A stretch of 18,594 nucleotides of DNA. Source: Planctomicrobium sp. (GTDB lineage: Bacteria; Planctomycetota; Planctomycetia; Planctomycetales; Planctomycetaceae). The translations under genes were made by a program, and so were the position numbers. The DNA lies in the NCBI GenBank assembly GCA_018659505.1, contig JABJMI010000552.1, positions 1-18,594 of the forward strand, given 5' to 3'. Of the stretch, positions 6,095 to 15,042 are shown piece after piece (position 1 is the first letter of the stretch; each line of letters begins with the position of its first letter). The notes under the pieces are model-generated. The model searched no databases, had not been told where the DNA came from, and worked only from the letters and a program-made list of their open reading frames with translations.

Positions 6095-7378
6095 ATGGAC
6101 GTATTGTTGCCCAGTTACCACGTCAATCAGGCGACATGGTTTTACTTGTCGTTCCTGTTGATTGTGGCGATTTATTTCCGCTTTATGCGAATTTTCTCGC
6201 TGCGGAATCTCGATCTGGGATTACTTCTCTCGGCATCGCCGGGATTATTGTTTGTTGCATCCGAAGTCGACAGGACTCAAGCGGTCGGTCATGCCTGGCT
6301 GTTTGTCATAGCTTGTGTTTTTCTGCTGCGCATGTTTCTTGATTCAACCCTGAGCCGAAGACCCTACTTAGGTCAAAATCTGAACACGCATGGAATGGCG
6401 TTTCTCTTCTTTTCCGTGTTCGCATTCTTAATGACGCAGGCGATTACCAGATCCTTGCCGAATGAGTCTCTCGAAACGCTCAGAAAAGCGGATCACATCA
6501 TCTCTCGGACAGCGACCGAACCGGAAAAGGCTGATGAAGAATTTTCTTCCGGTGGACCAGCAGCACCGATATTTGCAGTCTTTATTAAATTGATTTTTGA
6601 CGATCTCGCTCCAAGTATTCTGGCAATTCTCGCACATGCAGCGGTTGTCAGCGGACTTTGGTTTGTTGGACGAAATCTCTTTGCAGACAAAGGGATCGGT
6701 CTGGCGATGGCGACGCTCTATCTATTGCTCCCCTGCACGGCGTACAACGTCGGTGAATTTAATCATGTCCTCCCGGCGGCACTGGTCACTTGGGCATTTG
6801 TAGCGTTTCGTAAGCCTGTTGTGTCCGGTGTTCTGCTGGGATTAGCATCCGGGACAATGTTGTTTCCTGTTTTCCTCTTGCCGATTTGGGCTGCCTTTTA
6901 TGGCCGCAAACGAGCACTGCGTTTTGTGTTAGCACTCACAGGTGTTGCTGTTGTCTTGCTCGCCAGCTTGGCATTTACGTCGATTGATTCTGACTCCTTT
7001 TTCCAAAAGACCATCGGGACAATTAACGTGCCGTTGGCTGCTCTGGCGAATCAGGAATTCTCCCCCGGATTCTGGAAAGAAGCCGACTACGTTTCGCCTT
7101 ATCGCTGGCCGGTGATGGCGTCTTACTTCATCATGGTTGTATTGATGACACTCTGGCCACGGAAACGAAACGTCGAGGTTTTACTTGCACAGTCCTCTGC
7201 TGCGATCATTGGCACACAACTATGGTACACCCAAAGTGGTGGAGTGTATCTGTTGTGGTATGTCCCATTACTGTTAATGGTCATCTTCCGACCAAGACTG
7301 GCTCACCTCAAACTCACTGAAGATGTTTTGGAAACGGACGTCACAAAGTCTGAACCGAAGAAGCAGAGTGCCGTTTAA
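6095..7378 (+). CDS. Multi-pass membrane protein of unknown function
   Basis: A 427-residue integral membrane protein with roughly 10-12 hydrophobic segments, beginning near residues 15-30 and ending near 378-395, and a charged C-terminal tail (EDVLETDVTKSEPKKQ). One hydrophilic loop at about 118-155 carries acidic and Gly/Pro-rich sequence. The arrangement of alternating hydrophobic helices with RPVVSG-like turns and GLASGTMLFPVFLLPIW is reminiscent of GT-C-fold polyprenyl-phosphate-dependent glycosyltransferases such as the DUF2029/GT87 group. I see no diagnostic DxD or other catalytic motif, so I do not assign that function. The start ATG at 6095 has only a weak AAGG about 14 bases upstream. 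The gene converges on the mnmM-like gene with a 38-bp gap and no terminator seen between them. Confidence 0.75.
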   Translation: MDVLLPSYHVNQATWFYLSFLLIVAIYFRFMRIFSLRNLDLGLLLSASPGLLFVASEVDRTQAVGHAWLFVIACVFLLRMFLDSTLSRRPYLGQNLNTHGMAFLFFSVFAFLMTQAITRSLPNESLETLRKADHIISRTATEPEKADEEFSSGGPAAPIFAVFIKLIFDDLAPSILAILAHAAVVSGLWFVGRNLFADKGIGLAMATLYLLLPCTAYNVGEFNHVLPAALVTWAFVAFRKPVVSGVLLGLASGTMLFPVFLLPIWAAFYGRKRALRFVLALTGVAVVLLASLAFTSIDSDSFFQKTIGTINVPLAALANQEFSPGFWKEADYVSPYRWPVMASYFIMVVLMTLWPRKRNVEVLLAQSSAAIIGTQLWYTQSGGVYLLWYVPLLLMVIFRPRLAHLKLTEDVLETDVTKSEPKKQSAV

Positions 7379-7416
7379 TCAGTCACATCTGCAAACAAAA
7401 AACTCCAACTCTTCCG

Positions 7417-7977
7417 TTAAATCTTCTTACCGATATAAAGACGCGGGCTTCTGTCTGACAGCTGACTGTCAGGACGATGTAAGATTTCAATCTTTCCAGA
7501 GTGTGACCAGCTGTTGAATTTTTCATTCACGGCAGTTTCCTCTGCCTGTCCTCCTGGATGCCCGATGTAGGCGAGGACGGAAATGATCCCAGCTGGTCTC
7601 ATGAGAACCAAACTGCTTTTAAGAGCGGCGACTGTCGAAGCTAGGGACGTCGTTTTCGTTTTGTCACCACCAGGCAAGTAGCCAAGATTAAACATTACGG
7701 CAGCGACTTCAGCTTTGTATTGTTCTGCAAGAGATCTCAAGGCTTCGGCATGATCACCACAGTGATATTGAATGTTCTTCTGCCCTTCACAACGAAGACG
7801 AGTTGCGTTGATCGCGGACTGTTGAACATCGCAGGCAATTACGGCGCCTGAATCACCAACAGCTTGAGATAGGAACAATGTGTCATGACCGTTCCCACAG
7901 GTCGCATCGATTGCGATGTCACCCGTTCTAAGATGTTCAGCTACAATTTGATGAGCAAGGTCTGTCAGTTGAACCAT
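7417..7977 (-). CDS. mnmM: MnmM-type (YtqB-like) tRNA wobble-uridine methyltransferase
   Basis: A 186-residue class I SAM-dependent methyltransferase of the YtqB/rRNA_methylase family. In Bacillus the YtqB protein has been identified as MnmM, which methylates nm5s2U34 to mnm5s2U34 in tRNA. Visible motifs are DATCGNGHDTLFL at 24-36 (SAM-binding motif I), the acidic end of the second strand at VIACD (residue 50), and FNLGYLPGGDK at 96-106, the signature of this family. Length is typical. The ATG (7975-7977) lies inside the end of the upstream FAD oxidase gene, whose TGA is at 7965-7967, giving a 13-bp overlap and probable translational coupling. That partner fits the previous pathway step. A mistaken choice between MnmM and an unrelated YtqB-like methylase remains possible, but the neighbour supports MnmM. 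Confidence 0.82.
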   Translation of the reverse strand: MVQLTDLAHQIVAEHLRTGDIAIDATCGNGHDTLFLSQAVGDSGAVIACDVQQSAINATRLRCEGQKNIQYHCGDHAEALRSLAEQYKAEVAAVMFNLGYLPGGDKTKTTSLASTVAALKSSLVLMRPAGIISVLAYIGHPGGQAEETAVNEKFNSWSHSGKIEILHRPDSQLSDRSPRLYIGKKI

Positions 7978-9023
7978 CGTGAGAGACTTATTTCCTTTGG
8001 AATCGAAGTGCCGAGTAAAATGTTTTGAGTGAGCATGCTCGCCAATCTCGGAGCCGTCAGTGATCCCTTAGAACCGAGTCCATTTAACATCCCAATCTTG
8101 TTTGTTTTCGGGTGCATTCCGACAACAGGCTGAAAGTCGCTCATCGTCGGACGTACTGCTGCTTGTTGACTTAGAACTTCAAACGGATTGATGACCAGTT
8201 CTTCCAGACGCTTTGTAATCCAGTTGCGACTCTTCTCGGTGATATTCGTGGAGAGCTCATTCCAGTCATAGGTCGCGCCGACTCGGTACTCATTAACATT
8301 TTGATGAGCCACCCAGAATCCCTTATGTAAAATTCGTTCTTCGAGAAAGTCCTTGATCGCGACAGTCAGGATTTCACCTTTCGAAGGATTAAATTTCACC
8401 TTCTCAAACTGCTTGGGAATGGCGGTTTGAAAACCCTGACAGAAAATGATGTGCTTCGCTGCCACCATTAATTTGGGGACAATCACTTCACTTGCATCGA
8501 ACTGTACATCAGTTGCAAATTCAAGCTGAACCTCTTCTTCATACGCATCGATGGATTGGAAATGTTTTCTTGAGGCATCCAAGTATTGAGAGACTCTCAA
8601 TTGTCCTCCTGTCATTTCGAAGCCGCCCAGTTCTCCACTTCTCAGTGAATTGGGAAGCTCAGGGGACTTCGTGAAGCGGACATCCTTTGCGAATTGATTT
8701 TCCTTTGTTTCAAACAATTCTCTCTCTGTCTCAGACTGGAACAGCCGCAACATCTGTTTCTCATCAAAGAAGGAAGTTTTCGTCCGGTTTTCAACACTCC
8801 GGTAAAACTCTACAGCTTCCGTCCAGTATTTCTTCCAGTCTTGCGTCAAAGCCAATCGTTTCCCCGTAATCGGAGTCATCAACCCGGCAGCGATCCTAGA
8901 CGAAGTGACGTTCTCTCCGCGGTCCAAGATGAGAATACTCAACCCTGCATCCAGCATTCGCCACGCCAGAGTTGTCCCAGCGATTCCTTGCCCGATTAAA
9001 ATGACATCAACAACTCTGCTCAT
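7965..9023 (-). CDS. MnmC2-like FAD-dependent oxidoreductase (DAO family)
   Basis: A 352-residue FAD enzyme of the D-amino-acid/glycine oxidase family. Residues 6-37 form the dinucleotide fold (VDVILIGQGIAG, with acidic D34 ending the second strand). The SSRIAAGLMTPITGKR block at about 41-56 and GLGSKGSLTAPRLASML at 315-331 resemble the C-terminal oxidase domain of E. coli MnmC, whose corresponding block reads ALGSRGLCSAPL by memory. MnmC2 oxidatively removes the carboxymethyl group of cmnm5(s2)U34 to leave nm5(s2)U34. The gene overlaps the MnmM-like gene, which would carry out the following methylation, so the context strongly suggests the same role. I prefer ATG 9021-9023 over the TTG immediately upstream. 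No clear ribosome site is seen. A simple amino acid oxidase is the alternative. Confidence 0.72.
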   Translation of the reverse strand: MSRVVDVILIGQGIAGTTLAWRMLDAGLSILILDRGENVTSSRIAAGLMTPITGKRLALTQDWKKYWTEAVEFYRSVENRTKTSFFDEKQMLRLFQSETERELFETKENQFAKDVRFTKSPELPNSLRSGELGGFEMTGGQLRVSQYLDASRKHFQSIDAYEEEVQLEFATDVQFDASEVIVPKLMVAAKHIIFCQGFQTAIPKQFEKVKFNPSKGEILTVAIKDFLEERILHKGFWVAHQNVNEYRVGATYDWNELSTNITEKSRNWITKRLEELVINPFEVLSQQAAVRPTMSDFQPVVGMHPKTNKIGMLNGLGSKGSLTAPRLASMLTQNILLGTSIPKEISLSRWFN

Positions 9024-9179
9024 CAACGAAAGACTTTATTCGAAAAAATTACCTGTCAGACATTCCAAAGTATACACAATTTCGAGGCGTCCTGATTGCC
9101 CGACAGGCAAGACTTAGATATCTTCAGTGATTGAAGCATTTCTGCGACATGTCGTCCACATTCAGCTCAATTTCTGTTT

Positions 9180-10430
9180 ATGCCTGAGTCTTTTTTTACC
9201 AACGATTTTCCAGAGCTATCAAGTTCTCCTTGTTTACAGGGAGAGCGTGTGACGTTTACGGGAACGCTCGCCTCCACGACTCATGCCGAGGCTGCGAAGC
9301 TTGTTGAAGAAAATGGCGGAACTGCCACTGATCACGTCAGTCGACAATTGACAATGCTCGTCATCGGCGAAGAAGGCTGGCCACTGGAAGATAACGGACA
9401 ACCTTCGGTCAAGCTGCAACAGGTGGAACGCTGGATTCAGTCGGGGGCTGATATTCAGATCTTGAATGAGTCTCAGTGGCTGACTCTTCTGGGGTTAAAC
9501 GATCATCGTGAAGAAGTTCATCGCCTCTACACACCTGCGATGCTCTCTTCGATTCTCGGAATATCAGTGCATATCATTCGTGGCTGGGAACGATCTGGTC
9601 TCATTCAACCAGTTCGTAGGGTTCATCGTTTGCCGTACTTTGATTTTCGTGAAGTCAGTTCTGCCCGACGTCTCAGCGAATTACTTGACTCAGGCATTCC
9701 ACAAGAAGAAATTAAAGAAAGCCTGAAGCGTTTGCCCAGTGTTCTGCGAGGTGACGAACGACCGCTGGAGCAGTTGCAGATCCTTGCTCATTCTCTGGGT
9801 GTGTTGATTCGAGACCTTCATGGATTGGTCATGCCTACGAACGGTCAACGGATCTTTGATTTCGACCAGCAGGCAGAGGAAGTAGAACCACAAGCTCAAG
9901 AGACAGAAGAGCCTCGTTCGATCTTAATGGCGAATATCGCCAGCAAGTACGATGCTCCTAGCGATAACATGAATCGTGACTGGCTGGTCGAAGGCTGCCG
10001 GCTTTATGACGCTGGGAAAATAGCCGATGCCCTCGAAGCATTTCGCCTGGCTGCGATGTCATCTCCTCAAAGTTCGGATGTTCACTTTCAATTAGGTGAG
10101 TGTCTGTATCGTTTAGGGAATACGACAGGAGCCTTGGAGCGATATTACATAGCCGTGGAACATGATAAAGATTTCCTCGAAGCCTGGACACAAATCGGCT
10201 GCCTGCATAATGAACTCGGAGAGCACACCGCTGCGAAAACCGCATTTCAGGTTGCACTGACAATCCTCCCCGAATACCCGGATGCTCATTATCACCTCGC
10301 AGAAACCTTGAACGAGATAGGTGAAACGGACAGCGCAAGAGAGCACTGGGAAGAATATCTGCACCATGACCACCGTGGTCCCTGGGCAGAAGTCGCTCGT
10401 CAGCGAATCGAACAACTCGGCGAAGAATAG
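9180..10430 (+). CDS. BRCT - MerR-type HTH - TPR fusion protein
   Basis: A 416-residue protein with three recognisable modules. Residues 19-106 read as a BRCT domain of the DNA ligase type: GERVTFTGTL, EAAKLVEENGGTATDHVSRQLTMLVIGE, then QILNESQWLTLLGL. Residues 116-190 read as a MerR-like winged helix: YTPAMLSSILGISVHIIRGWERSGLIQP, PYFDFREVSSARRLSELLDSGI. After an acidic linker (about 229-247) come about four TPR units at 268-403, for example DVHFQLGECLYRLGNTTGALERYYIAVEHD. It has no signal peptide, so it is cytoplasmic. A role combining DNA binding, partner docking and possibly recognition of DNA ends or phosphoproteins is inferred from the domains only. It lies 119 bp upstream of mutS on the same strand, and transcription could continue into it. 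ATG at 9180 has no Shine-Dalgarno. Function unknown. Confidence 0.78.
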   Translation: MPESFFTNDFPELSSSPCLQGERVTFTGTLASTTHAEAAKLVEENGGTATDHVSRQLTMLVIGEEGWPLEDNGQPSVKLQQVERWIQSGADIQILNESQWLTLLGLNDHREEVHRLYTPAMLSSILGISVHIIRGWERSGLIQPVRRVHRLPYFDFREVSSARRLSELLDSGIPQEEIKESLKRLPSVLRGDERPLEQLQILAHSLGVLIRDLHGLVMPTNGQRIFDFDQQAEEVEPQAQETEEPRSILMANIASKYDAPSDNMNRDWLVEGCRLYDAGKIADALEAFRLAAMSSPQSSDVHFQLGECLYRLGNTTGALERYYIAVEHDKDFLEAWTQIGCLHNELGEHTAAKTAFQVALTILPEYPDAHYHLAETLNEIGETDSAREHWEEYLHHDHRGPWAEVARQRIEQLGEE

Positions 10431-10549
10431 TTGTAAGCGAAATATGACAAGCTGCGTCAATCACTTTTAGTCGCTGACATCGGACTCTAGACTGACGAGT
10501 TCACAAAACACCATCGCTACCCATTCTCCTGTTGACTTCCAAGATTCTC

Positions 10550-13243
10550 ATGGCAAAAAAGAAAGCGACACAAAAGAAGACTGCAAAAACTTCAAAACTG
10601 ACTCCCATGATGCAGCGATACATGGAGGTCAAAGCTGAAACACCCGGAACAATTCTCCTGTTTCGTATGGGAGATTTTTATGAACTCTTTCACGAAGATG
10701 CGGAAGTCGCTTCCAAAATTCTTGGGTTAACCCTGACAAGTCGAGATAAATCATCGGCAAACCCAGTTCCCATGGCGGGGTTTCCATACCACTCTTTAGA
10801 AGGGTACCTGCACAAGCTCATCACAGCGGGACATAAAGTTTCTATCTGCGATCAAGTGGAAGATCCGAAGACTGCAAAGGGGATGGTGCGCCGAGAAGTG
10901 ACGCAAATCATCACTCCAGGAACGCTGACTGACGATGCACTTCTGAACCCTAAAGAAAGCAATTTCCTCGCCTCTGTTTGTCCGACGAAGGATGCCATCG
11001 GTCTAGCGTGGATGGAACTCTCAACGGGGCGGTTTCTGTGCATGGAGCTTCCGCATGAGACGAGTGACCTTCCCGCTCAGCTCGGTAGTTCTTCAGCCTT
11101 CGTCGATGAGATTGCTCGCATTCACCCGGCGGAATGTTTACTTCCTGAGAATGCGAAAGATCAACCTGTCTCACAAAGATTGACGGAACTAGAAAGTTGC
11201 ATCATCACACAACGTCCTCCTTGGTCCTTCGCTGCGAATCATTGCCGGGAAATTCTCCTCAAGCATTTTGAAACTAAAACTCTCGAAGGCTTTGACCTGG
11301 GGGATGAAGACTCCGCAGGTATCACCGCTGCGGGTGCGTTACTCGAATATATTCAGGAAACGCAGAAATCATCGCTGGGACATATTGCGAAACTAGAACC
11401 GTATCGACGTGGAACAAATTTACTGATCGACGAAACAACTCGTCGTAGTCTCGAATTGACACGCACTCAACGCGAAGGCAAGCGCGAAGGCTCCTTGATC
11501 AGTATTTTGGACGAGACAGCGACCCCGATGGGGGCACGTCTCTTGATGGACTGGCTGTCGAATCCGCTAACGGATCGTATCGCGATTGAGCGGCGGTTGG
11601 ATGCTGTCGAAGAGTTAACTCAAGACAGCAAACTTTGCCGCGACTTGCGCGATCAATTGAAAGACGCTTACGACTTACAAAGACTGGCAGCCAGAGTCGC
11701 GACGCTGCGGGTTTCACCACGTGATCTTGGTTCACTCGGTCGTACGTTGGCGTTGCTTCCGAAATTGAAAGCAAAACTGTCCGGTCGAACATCCGATCTC
11801 CTCAAGACACTTGAGGCTCGACTCGACTTGTGCCCTGAAGTTCGTGCCGATATCGAAACTTCTCTCGCTGACGAATTGCCGATCACCACGTCAGATGGAG
11901 GGATGATTCGAAAGGGCTACAACGAGCAATTGGACGAACTCCGAGACCTCGCCAAGGGTGGCAAAGAATGGATCGCCCGCTATCAGGCGGAGGAGATCGA
12001 ACGTACAGGGATTACTTCGCTCAAAGTCGGTTACAACAAGGTTTTCGGCTATTACCTGGAAGTGACCGCTGTTCATCTCAGTAAGGTTCCGGAAGATTAC
12101 ATTCGCAAACAGACTCTCAAAAATCAGGAACGCTACATCACTCCTCAATTGAAGGAGTACGAAGAGAAAGTTCTGCGTGCCGAAGACTCTTCAAAGGCAT
12201 TGGAAGCAGAACTCTTCCAAGCGTTGCGAGAACGTGTCTCCAGCGAGTGCCGACGTCTGCAAGAGACTGCCGAAATTCTGGCGCAGATTGATGTCCTCGC
12301 GAATCTGGCAACGATCGGATTGAATGCCCGCTATTGCCGTCCGATTATCACTGATGAGCCTTGCTTAGACGTCACAGATGGGCGGCATCCTGTCCTTGAT
12401 CGGTTGCAACCTTCCGGCGAGTTTGTCCCCAACGATGTGATCCTTGGCACTGATTCTGAAGATGAGACTGCTTCTAAAGAGCTGATCGCCTTGATCACTG
12501 GTCCCAACATGGCAGGGAAAAGTACCTACATTCGGCAGGCAGCGCTGCTGACAATTCTGGCTCAGATGGGTTCATTCATTCCTGCCAGCTCAGCGACAAT
12601 AGGCATCGCTGACCGTGTCTTCGCCCGCGTCGGAGCAAGTGACGAACTTGGCAAAGGGCAGTCAACCTTCATGGTCGAGATGACCGAAACCGCTCGTATC
12701 CTCAACACAGCGACCGAAAAGAGTTTAGTCATTCTCGACGAAATCGGCCGTGGAACAAGTACCTACGATGGGATCTCGCTCGCCTGGGCAATCACCGAGT
12801 ATCTTCATGATCACATCCATTGCCGCACTTTGTTTGCGACGCATTATCATGAATTAACGCAATTGCCGACAACTTTAAAGAGCGTCTGTAATTGGAACGT
12901 CGCAGTCCATGAGCAAGATGGCGATGTCATTTTCTTGCACAAGATCATTCCTGGTTCAGCCGACAAAAGTTACGGAATTCATGTGGCAAGGCTGGCAGGC
13001 GTTCCTCGCGATGTGATTGGACGCGCCGGAACAATTCTGGAAACCCTAGAAGCCGATCACCAAGACGCTCACGGCAAACCCACCATCCCCAAACGCGAAC
13101 CGAAAAACTCTCGGCAACTCAGCCTTTTCGACAATGAGCCTCATCCAATCGTTGGAGAACTCCAAGGTCTCAACCTCGACGAAATGACTCCCTTGGCAGC
13201 GTTACAGGAACTCCATCGTATGAAGGGTAAGATTCATAAGTAA
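10550..13243 (+). CDS. mutS: DNA mismatch repair protein MutS
   Basis: An 897-residue MutS, the ATPase that finds mismatches and small loops in DNA and recruits MutL. The mismatch-reading motif GDFYELF lies at 41-47 with Phe43-x-Glu45 (Phe36 and Glu38 in E. coli). The connector, lever and clamp regions follow in the usual order ([32 protein letters not shown]). The ATPase has Walker [10 protein letters not shown] at 651-659 and Walker [16 protein letters not shown] with D730-E731, then ATHYHEL. The C-terminal [11 protein letters not shown] helix-turn-helix and the QLSLFD ... [15 protein letters not shown] tail are typical, so the protein looks full length. The Lys-rich N-terminus ([13 protein letters not shown]) adds a few residues. 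I chose ATG 10550; a TTG at 10532 also opens the frame. Neither has a good ribosome site. No mutL is in the window. Confidence 0.97.
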   Translation: MAKKKATQKKTAKTSKLTPMMQRYMEVKAETPGTILLFRMGDFYELFHEDAEVASKILGLTLTSRDKSSANPVPMAGFPYHSLEGYLHKLITAGHKVSICDQVEDPKTAKGMVRREVTQIITPGTLTDDALLNPKESNFLASVCPTKDAIGLAWMELSTGRFLCMELPHETSDLPAQLGSSSAFVDEIARIHPAECLLPENAKDQPVSQRLTELESCIITQRPPWSFAANHCREILLKHFETKTLEGFDLGDEDSAGITAAGALLEYIQETQKSSLGHIAKLEPYRRGTNLLIDETTRRSLELTRTQREGKREGSLISILDETATPMGARLLMDWLSNPLTDRIAIERRLDAVEELTQDSKLCRDLRDQLKDAYDLQRLAARVATLRVSPRDLGSLGRTLALLPKLKAKLSGRTSDLLKTLEARLDLCPEVRADIETSLADELPITTSDGGMIRKGYNEQLDELRDLAKGGKEWIARYQAEEIERTGITSLKVGYNKVFGYYLEVTAVHLSKVPEDYIRKQTLKNQERYITPQLKEYEEKVLRAEDSSKALEAELFQALRERVSSECRRLQETAEILAQIDVLANLATIGLNARYCRPIITDEPCLDVTDGRHPVLDRLQPSGEFVPNDVILGTDSEDETASKELIALITGPNMAGKSTYIRQAALLTILAQMGSFIPASSATIGIADRVFARVGASDELGKGQSTFMVEMTETARILNTATEKSLVILDEIGRGTSTYDGISLAWAITEYLHDHIHCRTLFATHYHELTQLPTTLKSVCNWNVAVHEQDGDVIFLHKIIPGSADKSYGIHVARLAGVPRDVIGRAGTILETLEADHQDAHGKPTIPKREPKNSRQLSLFDNEPHPIVGELQGLNLDEMTPLAALQELHRMKGKIHK

Positions 13244-13378
13244 GGATCGCGATTCACTCGCTCACGCGTCGTGCTTGTATTTGCAAAACCTCTTCTTCTC
13301 CGCCTGTTGACTTTCAGTGGTCTTCGGTCAGAATGAATTTATCCAAGTAAGCAAATATCATTTCTGTTGGAGAGAACC

Positions 13379-14863
13379 TTGCGAAGCGTTGATGTGAAGA
13401 GTCTGTTTGTAATCTTGTTTGCAGGTCTATGCTGCACAGCGATCTGTGCTTCCGTTGAAGCAGAAAGCCGACCGAATATTATATTCATTCTGGCGGACGA
13501 TATGGGGTATGGGGATGTTCAGGCTTTGAATCCTGCATCGAAGATCCCGACGCCGAATCTCAATCAACTCGCTGCTCAGGGGATGACATTTACAGATGCA
13601 CACACTCCATCTTCGGTCTGCACACCGACTCGCTATGGAGTGCTGACCGGTCGTTACTGCTGGCGAACTCGATTGAAAAGTGGAGTCTTAAACGGCTACG
13701 GAGAACCGCTGATTCAAGATTCTCGCGTGACAGTCGCTGAGGCATTGCGAACTGCTGGTTACCAGACGGGCATCGTTGGTAAATGGCATCTTGGACTTGG
13801 CTTTGCCAAAGAAGGGAAGAAGTTCGATTTCTCCAAACCTGTTTCCAACGGTCCACATACCCATGGCTTCGATGAATCGTTTGTGATTCCTGCATCGCTC
13901 GACTTTCCACCGTATGTGTTCATCAAGAACGGTAAGATCACAGAATACCCCGGGATCGAACAAAACGCCCAGAAGTTCCCAGCGTTTCTTCGCAAAGGTG
14001 AGAGATCAGCCGACTTTGTGATGGAAAATGTACTCGATGATTTACTGAAACAGGCTCAGGGATACATTCAATCGAAAGCAAAGGGAGACAAGCCTTTCTT
14101 TCTATACTTCCCGTTAACCGCTCCACATAAACCGGTCTTGCCACATCCTCGATATCGGGGCAAAACGGAACTTGGTCCTTACGGGGACTTCGTGCATCAG
14201 GTTGATGAAATCGTTGGCGGCGTCACTAAAACTGTCGACGAAGCAGGGATCGCGGAGAACACTCTTATCATCTACACCAGCGATAATGGTTCATTCATGT
14301 ATCGTTACGAAGATGGAAGAAAAGACCACCTTCAAGATGAATCGGTGCAGGGTTACAAGGGCGAGAATCATACAGCGAACGGGGAATTCCGCGGCACCAA
14401 AGCCGACATCTGGGAAGCAGGGCATCATGTTCCTTTCTTTGCTCGCTGGAAAGGACAAATCGATGCTGGTAGCCAATGCAACAAAACAATTTGTTTGACC
14501 GACTTCTTCGCGACCGCTGCGGAATTGGCAGATGTGAAACTCGAAGAAGAGACCGCTCCTGATAGCTTCAGTCTGTTGCCATTGATGAAAGGCAACGACT
14601 GGTCGACTCCACGAGCACCTGTCATTCACCATTCGGTCGCAGGGATGTTTTCAATTCGCGATGGCGACTGGAAACTTGTACTTGGAAATGGCTCGGGAGG
14701 TCGTGAAGCCCCACGTGGTAAACCGTTCGCAAAACCATATCAACTCTACAATTTGTCTACGGATATCGCAGAGGAAAAGAACCTCGCAGATCAGAATCCC
14801 GAGTTGGTGAAAGCCCTTGAAGAGAAGTGCCTGTCGATTCGTGATTCAGGAACGAGTCGTTGA
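13379..14863 (+). CDS. Exported sulfatase (arylsulfatase type, Cys-type active site)
   Basis: A 494-residue secreted type I sulfatase that would hydrolyse sulfate esters, probably of polysaccharides given the host group. A signal peptide covers about residues 1-28 (LFVILFAGLCCTAICASVEA). Metal ligands appear in RPNIIFILADDMGYGD (D40, D41) and YTSDNG (D302, N303). The catalytic signature is CTPTR with Cys81, the residue converted to formylglycine, then LTGRY. GKWHLG (K135, H137) and APHKPV follow. Both the C-x-P-x-R motif and metal sites are intact, so it should be active if a formylglycine-generating enzyme exists elsewhere. The start chosen is TTG 13379, four bases after GGAGAG; TTG 13367 and GTG 13394 are alternatives and no ATG fits. 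It follows mutS by 135 bp but need not be functionally linked. The substrate cannot be read from the sequence. Confidence 0.93.
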   Translation: MRSVDVKSLFVILFAGLCCTAICASVEAESRPNIIFILADDMGYGDVQALNPASKIPTPNLNQLAAQGMTFTDAHTPSSVCTPTRYGVLTGRYCWRTRLKSGVLNGYGEPLIQDSRVTVAEALRTAGYQTGIVGKWHLGLGFAKEGKKFDFSKPVSNGPHTHGFDESFVIPASLDFPPYVFIKNGKITEYPGIEQNAQKFPAFLRKGERSADFVMENVLDDLLKQAQGYIQSKAKGDKPFFLYFPLTAPHKPVLPHPRYRGKTELGPYGDFVHQVDEIVGGVTKTVDEAGIAENTLIIYTSDNGSFMYRYEDGRKDHLQDESVQGYKGENHTANGEFRGTKADIWEAGHHVPFFARWKGQIDAGSQCNKTICLTDFFATAAELADVKLEEETAPDSFSLLPLMKGNDWSTPRAPVIHHSVAGMFSIRDGDWKLVLGNGSGGREAPRGKPFAKPYQLYNLSTDIAEEKNLADQNPELVKALEEKCLSIRDSGTSR

Positions 14864-14917
14864 GTGTAGCGACTGTTGACTGAACAGGTTTATTGACGAT
14901 TCGCTAATTCATTTTTT

Positions 14918-15011
14918 GAACGCGGATCTTCACGGATGATGCGGATCGACGCAGATTTTCGAGATCTAATAAATCTGCATCAATCCGCAATATCTGCTTT
15001 TATCCGCGTTC
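14918..15011. repeat. 94-bp composite palindrome (CGCGGAT-type repeat)
   Basis: Three nested arms pair: GAACGCGGAT (14918-14927) with ATCCGCGTTC (15002-15011), TGCGGAT (14940-14946) with ATCCGCA (14983-14989), and GCAGATTT (14951-14958) with AAATCTGC (14971-14978). It lies between the convergent sulfatase and transporter genes, where a large RNA hairpin could end transcription from both sides. Similar GCGGAT/GCAGAT repeats are dispersed in many bacterial genomes; this is recalled and not searched here. Confidence 0.8.
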
Positions 15012-15042
15012 TAAATAAAAGAGTGTGTGGTCTAAAAGTAGA

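Noticed and set aside
7455..7472. 7-bp hairpin CTGACAG-CTGA-CTGTCAG near the convergent gene ends
   Set aside because: It is inside the mnmM coding region and has no T-run on either strand, so a terminator is not supported.
9052..9107. CCTGTC ... GACAGG inverted 6-mers in the divergent gap between the FAD oxidase and BRCT genes
   Set aside because: The arms are short and 44 bp apart, so they are likely to occur by chance.
9958..10464. 168-codon open frame on the minus strand over the TPR region
   Set aside because: Antisense to a clear TPR-coding sequence; its composition shows no family or domain pattern.
13307..13340. TTGACT box before the sulfatase as a promoter
   Set aside because: No acceptable -10 sequence lies 16-18 bp downstream.
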